This document shows positions 63,176-64,000 of a stretch of 64,000 bases of DNA, piece by piece. Source of the DNA: SpSt-501 sp037481615 (GTDB lineage: Bacteria; Desulfobacterota; Desulfobacteria; Desulfobacterales; SpSt-501). Every line of letters starts with the position of its first letter. The first letter of the stretch is position 1. The stretch is taken from NCBI GenBank assembly GCA_037481615.1, contig JBBFLI010000001.1. One strand, given 5' to 3'. The position numbers and the translations under genes were made by a program. Under the pieces are notes generated by a model. The model had not been told where the DNA came from. It did not search any database and saw nothing but the letters and a program-made list of their open reading frames with translations.

Positions 63176-63940
63176 ATGGAATACACCCGTCGGGAGCTGA
63201 TGACGCTCGCCGCCGCGCGCAAGATCCGCGACGGCGAAATCGTCTTCTGCGGCACGGGCATCTCGATGCTCGCCGCCATGGCCGCCAAGCACATCTACGC
63301 CCCGAACTGCGTAATCATCTTCGAGACCGGCGCCGTCGACTCCCGCCTCGAGGAGATCCCCATGGCCGTGGGCGACCCCCGCGTCATGTACGGCGCCTCC
63401 TCGTGCACCGGCCTGGCCGACGCCTTCGCCCTCATGCAGAACCCGACGACCGGCCGGCACGTCGTCGGCATCCTGGGGGCGGCGCAGATCGACCGTTTCG
63501 GCAACCTCAACTCGACGGCGATCGGGGAGTATCTCCACCCGAAGGTCCGCTTCTCCGGGAGCGGCGGGGCCTGCGATGTCGCCTCCTTCGTCGACCGCAC
63601 GATCCTCTTCATGCAGCACGAGCGCCGCAAGTTCGTGAACCGGGTCGATTACCTCACGAGCCCCGGCTGGCTCGACGGGGCGGACGGACGCCGCCGCGCG
63701 GGTCTCCCCGGCGGCGGGCCGGAGGCCGTGATCACCGACCTAGCGGTGATGGCCTTCGACCCGGAGAGCCGGGAGATGTTCCTCGAGGCCTGGTACCCCG
63801 GGGGGAGCCCGCAGGAGGTCCTCGCGCACATGGAGTTTTCCGTGGACGTCTCGCGCGCCCGCGAGCTCGAGCCCCCGACCGCGCGCGAGCTCGGGATCCT
63901 GCGCGAGGTCGTGGATCCCCAGCGGCTGATTCTCGGGTAG
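63176..63940 (+). CDS. CoA-transferase beta subunit, GctB type
   Basis: 254 aa. RRELMTLAAARKIRDGEIVFCGTGISMLAAMAAKHIYAPN, then the catalytic glutamate E50 in IIFETGAVDS and GILGAAQIDRFGNLNSTAIG. It forms the active enzyme with the alpha subunit, 36 bp upstream. Homologous to the second half of the fused protein at 38655. Confidence 0.88.
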   Translation: MEYTRRELMTLAAARKIRDGEIVFCGTGISMLAAMAAKHIYAPNCVIIFETGAVDSRLEEIPMAVGDPRVMYGASSCTGLADAFALMQNPTTGRHVVGILGAAQIDRFGNLNSTAIGEYLHPKVRFSGSGGACDVASFVDRTILFMQHERRKFVNRVDYLTSPGWLDGADGRRRAGLPGGGPEAVITDLAVMAFDPESREMFLEAWYPGGSPQEVLAHMEFSVDVSRARELEPPTARELGILREVVDPQRLILG

Positions 63941-63956
63941 GCGGCCACCCGGGGCG

Positions 63957-64000
63957 TCAGCCCGTCGTCTTTCCGCCGATCTCCTCCAGCCCCGCCTCCA
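63957..64000 (-). CDS. Possible 3' end of a gene entering from the right
   Basis: On the minus strand a frame is open from the window edge to TGA at 63957-63959 and would end ...EAGLEEIGGKTTG. The residue mix is protein-like and the gene would converge on gctB with 16 bp between stops. Only 13 codons are visible, so no function can be given. Confidence 0.35.
   Translation of the reverse strand, partial: EAGLEEIGGKTTG

Overview
The window looks like chromosome from a high-GC sulfate-reducing bacterium of the Desulfobacterota (former Deltaproteobacteria). The main evidence is a reductive-type dissimilatory sulfite reductase locus, dsrA-dsrB-dsrD followed by a cbiA/dsrN amidase, next to a tetrahaem cytochrome c3-like protein. 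The enzymes of strictly anaerobic metabolism (2-oxoacid:ferredoxin oxidoreductase, family I CoA-transferases) fit this. I see no phage, transposon, CRISPR array, rRNA or tRNA gene. Genus cannot be fixed by eye.

Layout. 1-9.6 kb: 5' portion of a glycogen debranching enzyme (runs off the left edge), a DUF2914 protein with a diadenylate cyclase fused to YbbR domains, UDP-glucose pyrophosphorylase with ilvE, a YkgJ cysteine-cluster protein and dapA. 9.7-16.9 kb: the dsr locus, preceded by a coupled pair (TPR protein plus an unrecognised, possibly kinase-fold protein) and followed by a winged-helix/PrmA-like methyltransferase. 17-23.5 kb, mainly minus strand: cytochrome c3, tatC, tatB, mltA, moaC, a two-RCK potassium channel, and two small unknown membrane genes. 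23.5-28 kb: a TRAP transporter operon flanked by a DUF1445 putative hydro-lyase and a DUF2848 protein. 28-33.4 kb: nitrilase-family amidase with prmA, an unusual YeiH-type putative sulfate exporter, two unknown membrane proteins and an M23 peptidase. 33.5-43.5 kb: a catabolic island consisting of a FadR-type regulator, a ferredoxin/FAD oxidoreductase with a three-subunit 2-oxoacid:ferredoxin oxidoreductase, a fused GctAB CoA-transferase and a TctCBA tripartite tricarboxylate transporter. 43.5-50 kb: an arginine/carbamoyl-phosphate operon, argG-carA-carB-argA plus a flavin reductase. 50.7-54 kb: an amidinotransferase, molybdenum cofactor genes (mogA/moaB, mobA, moaE) and DUF2177. 54-59.6 kb: a dpp-type peptide ABC transporter with a fused double ATPase. 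59.7-64 kb: patatin, a radical SAM protein, and a second, unfused GctA/GctB CoA-transferase.

The most interesting signal is upstream of argG. A good sigma70 promoter is followed by a ribosome-binding site, a 28-codon reading frame with nine arginine codons, and a strong intrinsic terminator placed just before argG. No room remains for another promoter after the terminator. Together this has the architecture of a translation-coupled arginine attenuator controlling an arginine operon. Other points worth a second look are the conserved-looking gene pair and promoter-spanning inverted repeat ahead of dsrA, the hairpin between dsrB and dsrD, the CdaA-YbbR fusion, and the long alanine-rich extracytoplasmic insertion in the YeiH-family protein.

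Most genes sit in tight, overlapping operons (ATGA or GTGA junctions). Promoters listed are by-eye matches to TTGACA/TATAAT with 16-19 bp spacing and are predictions only.
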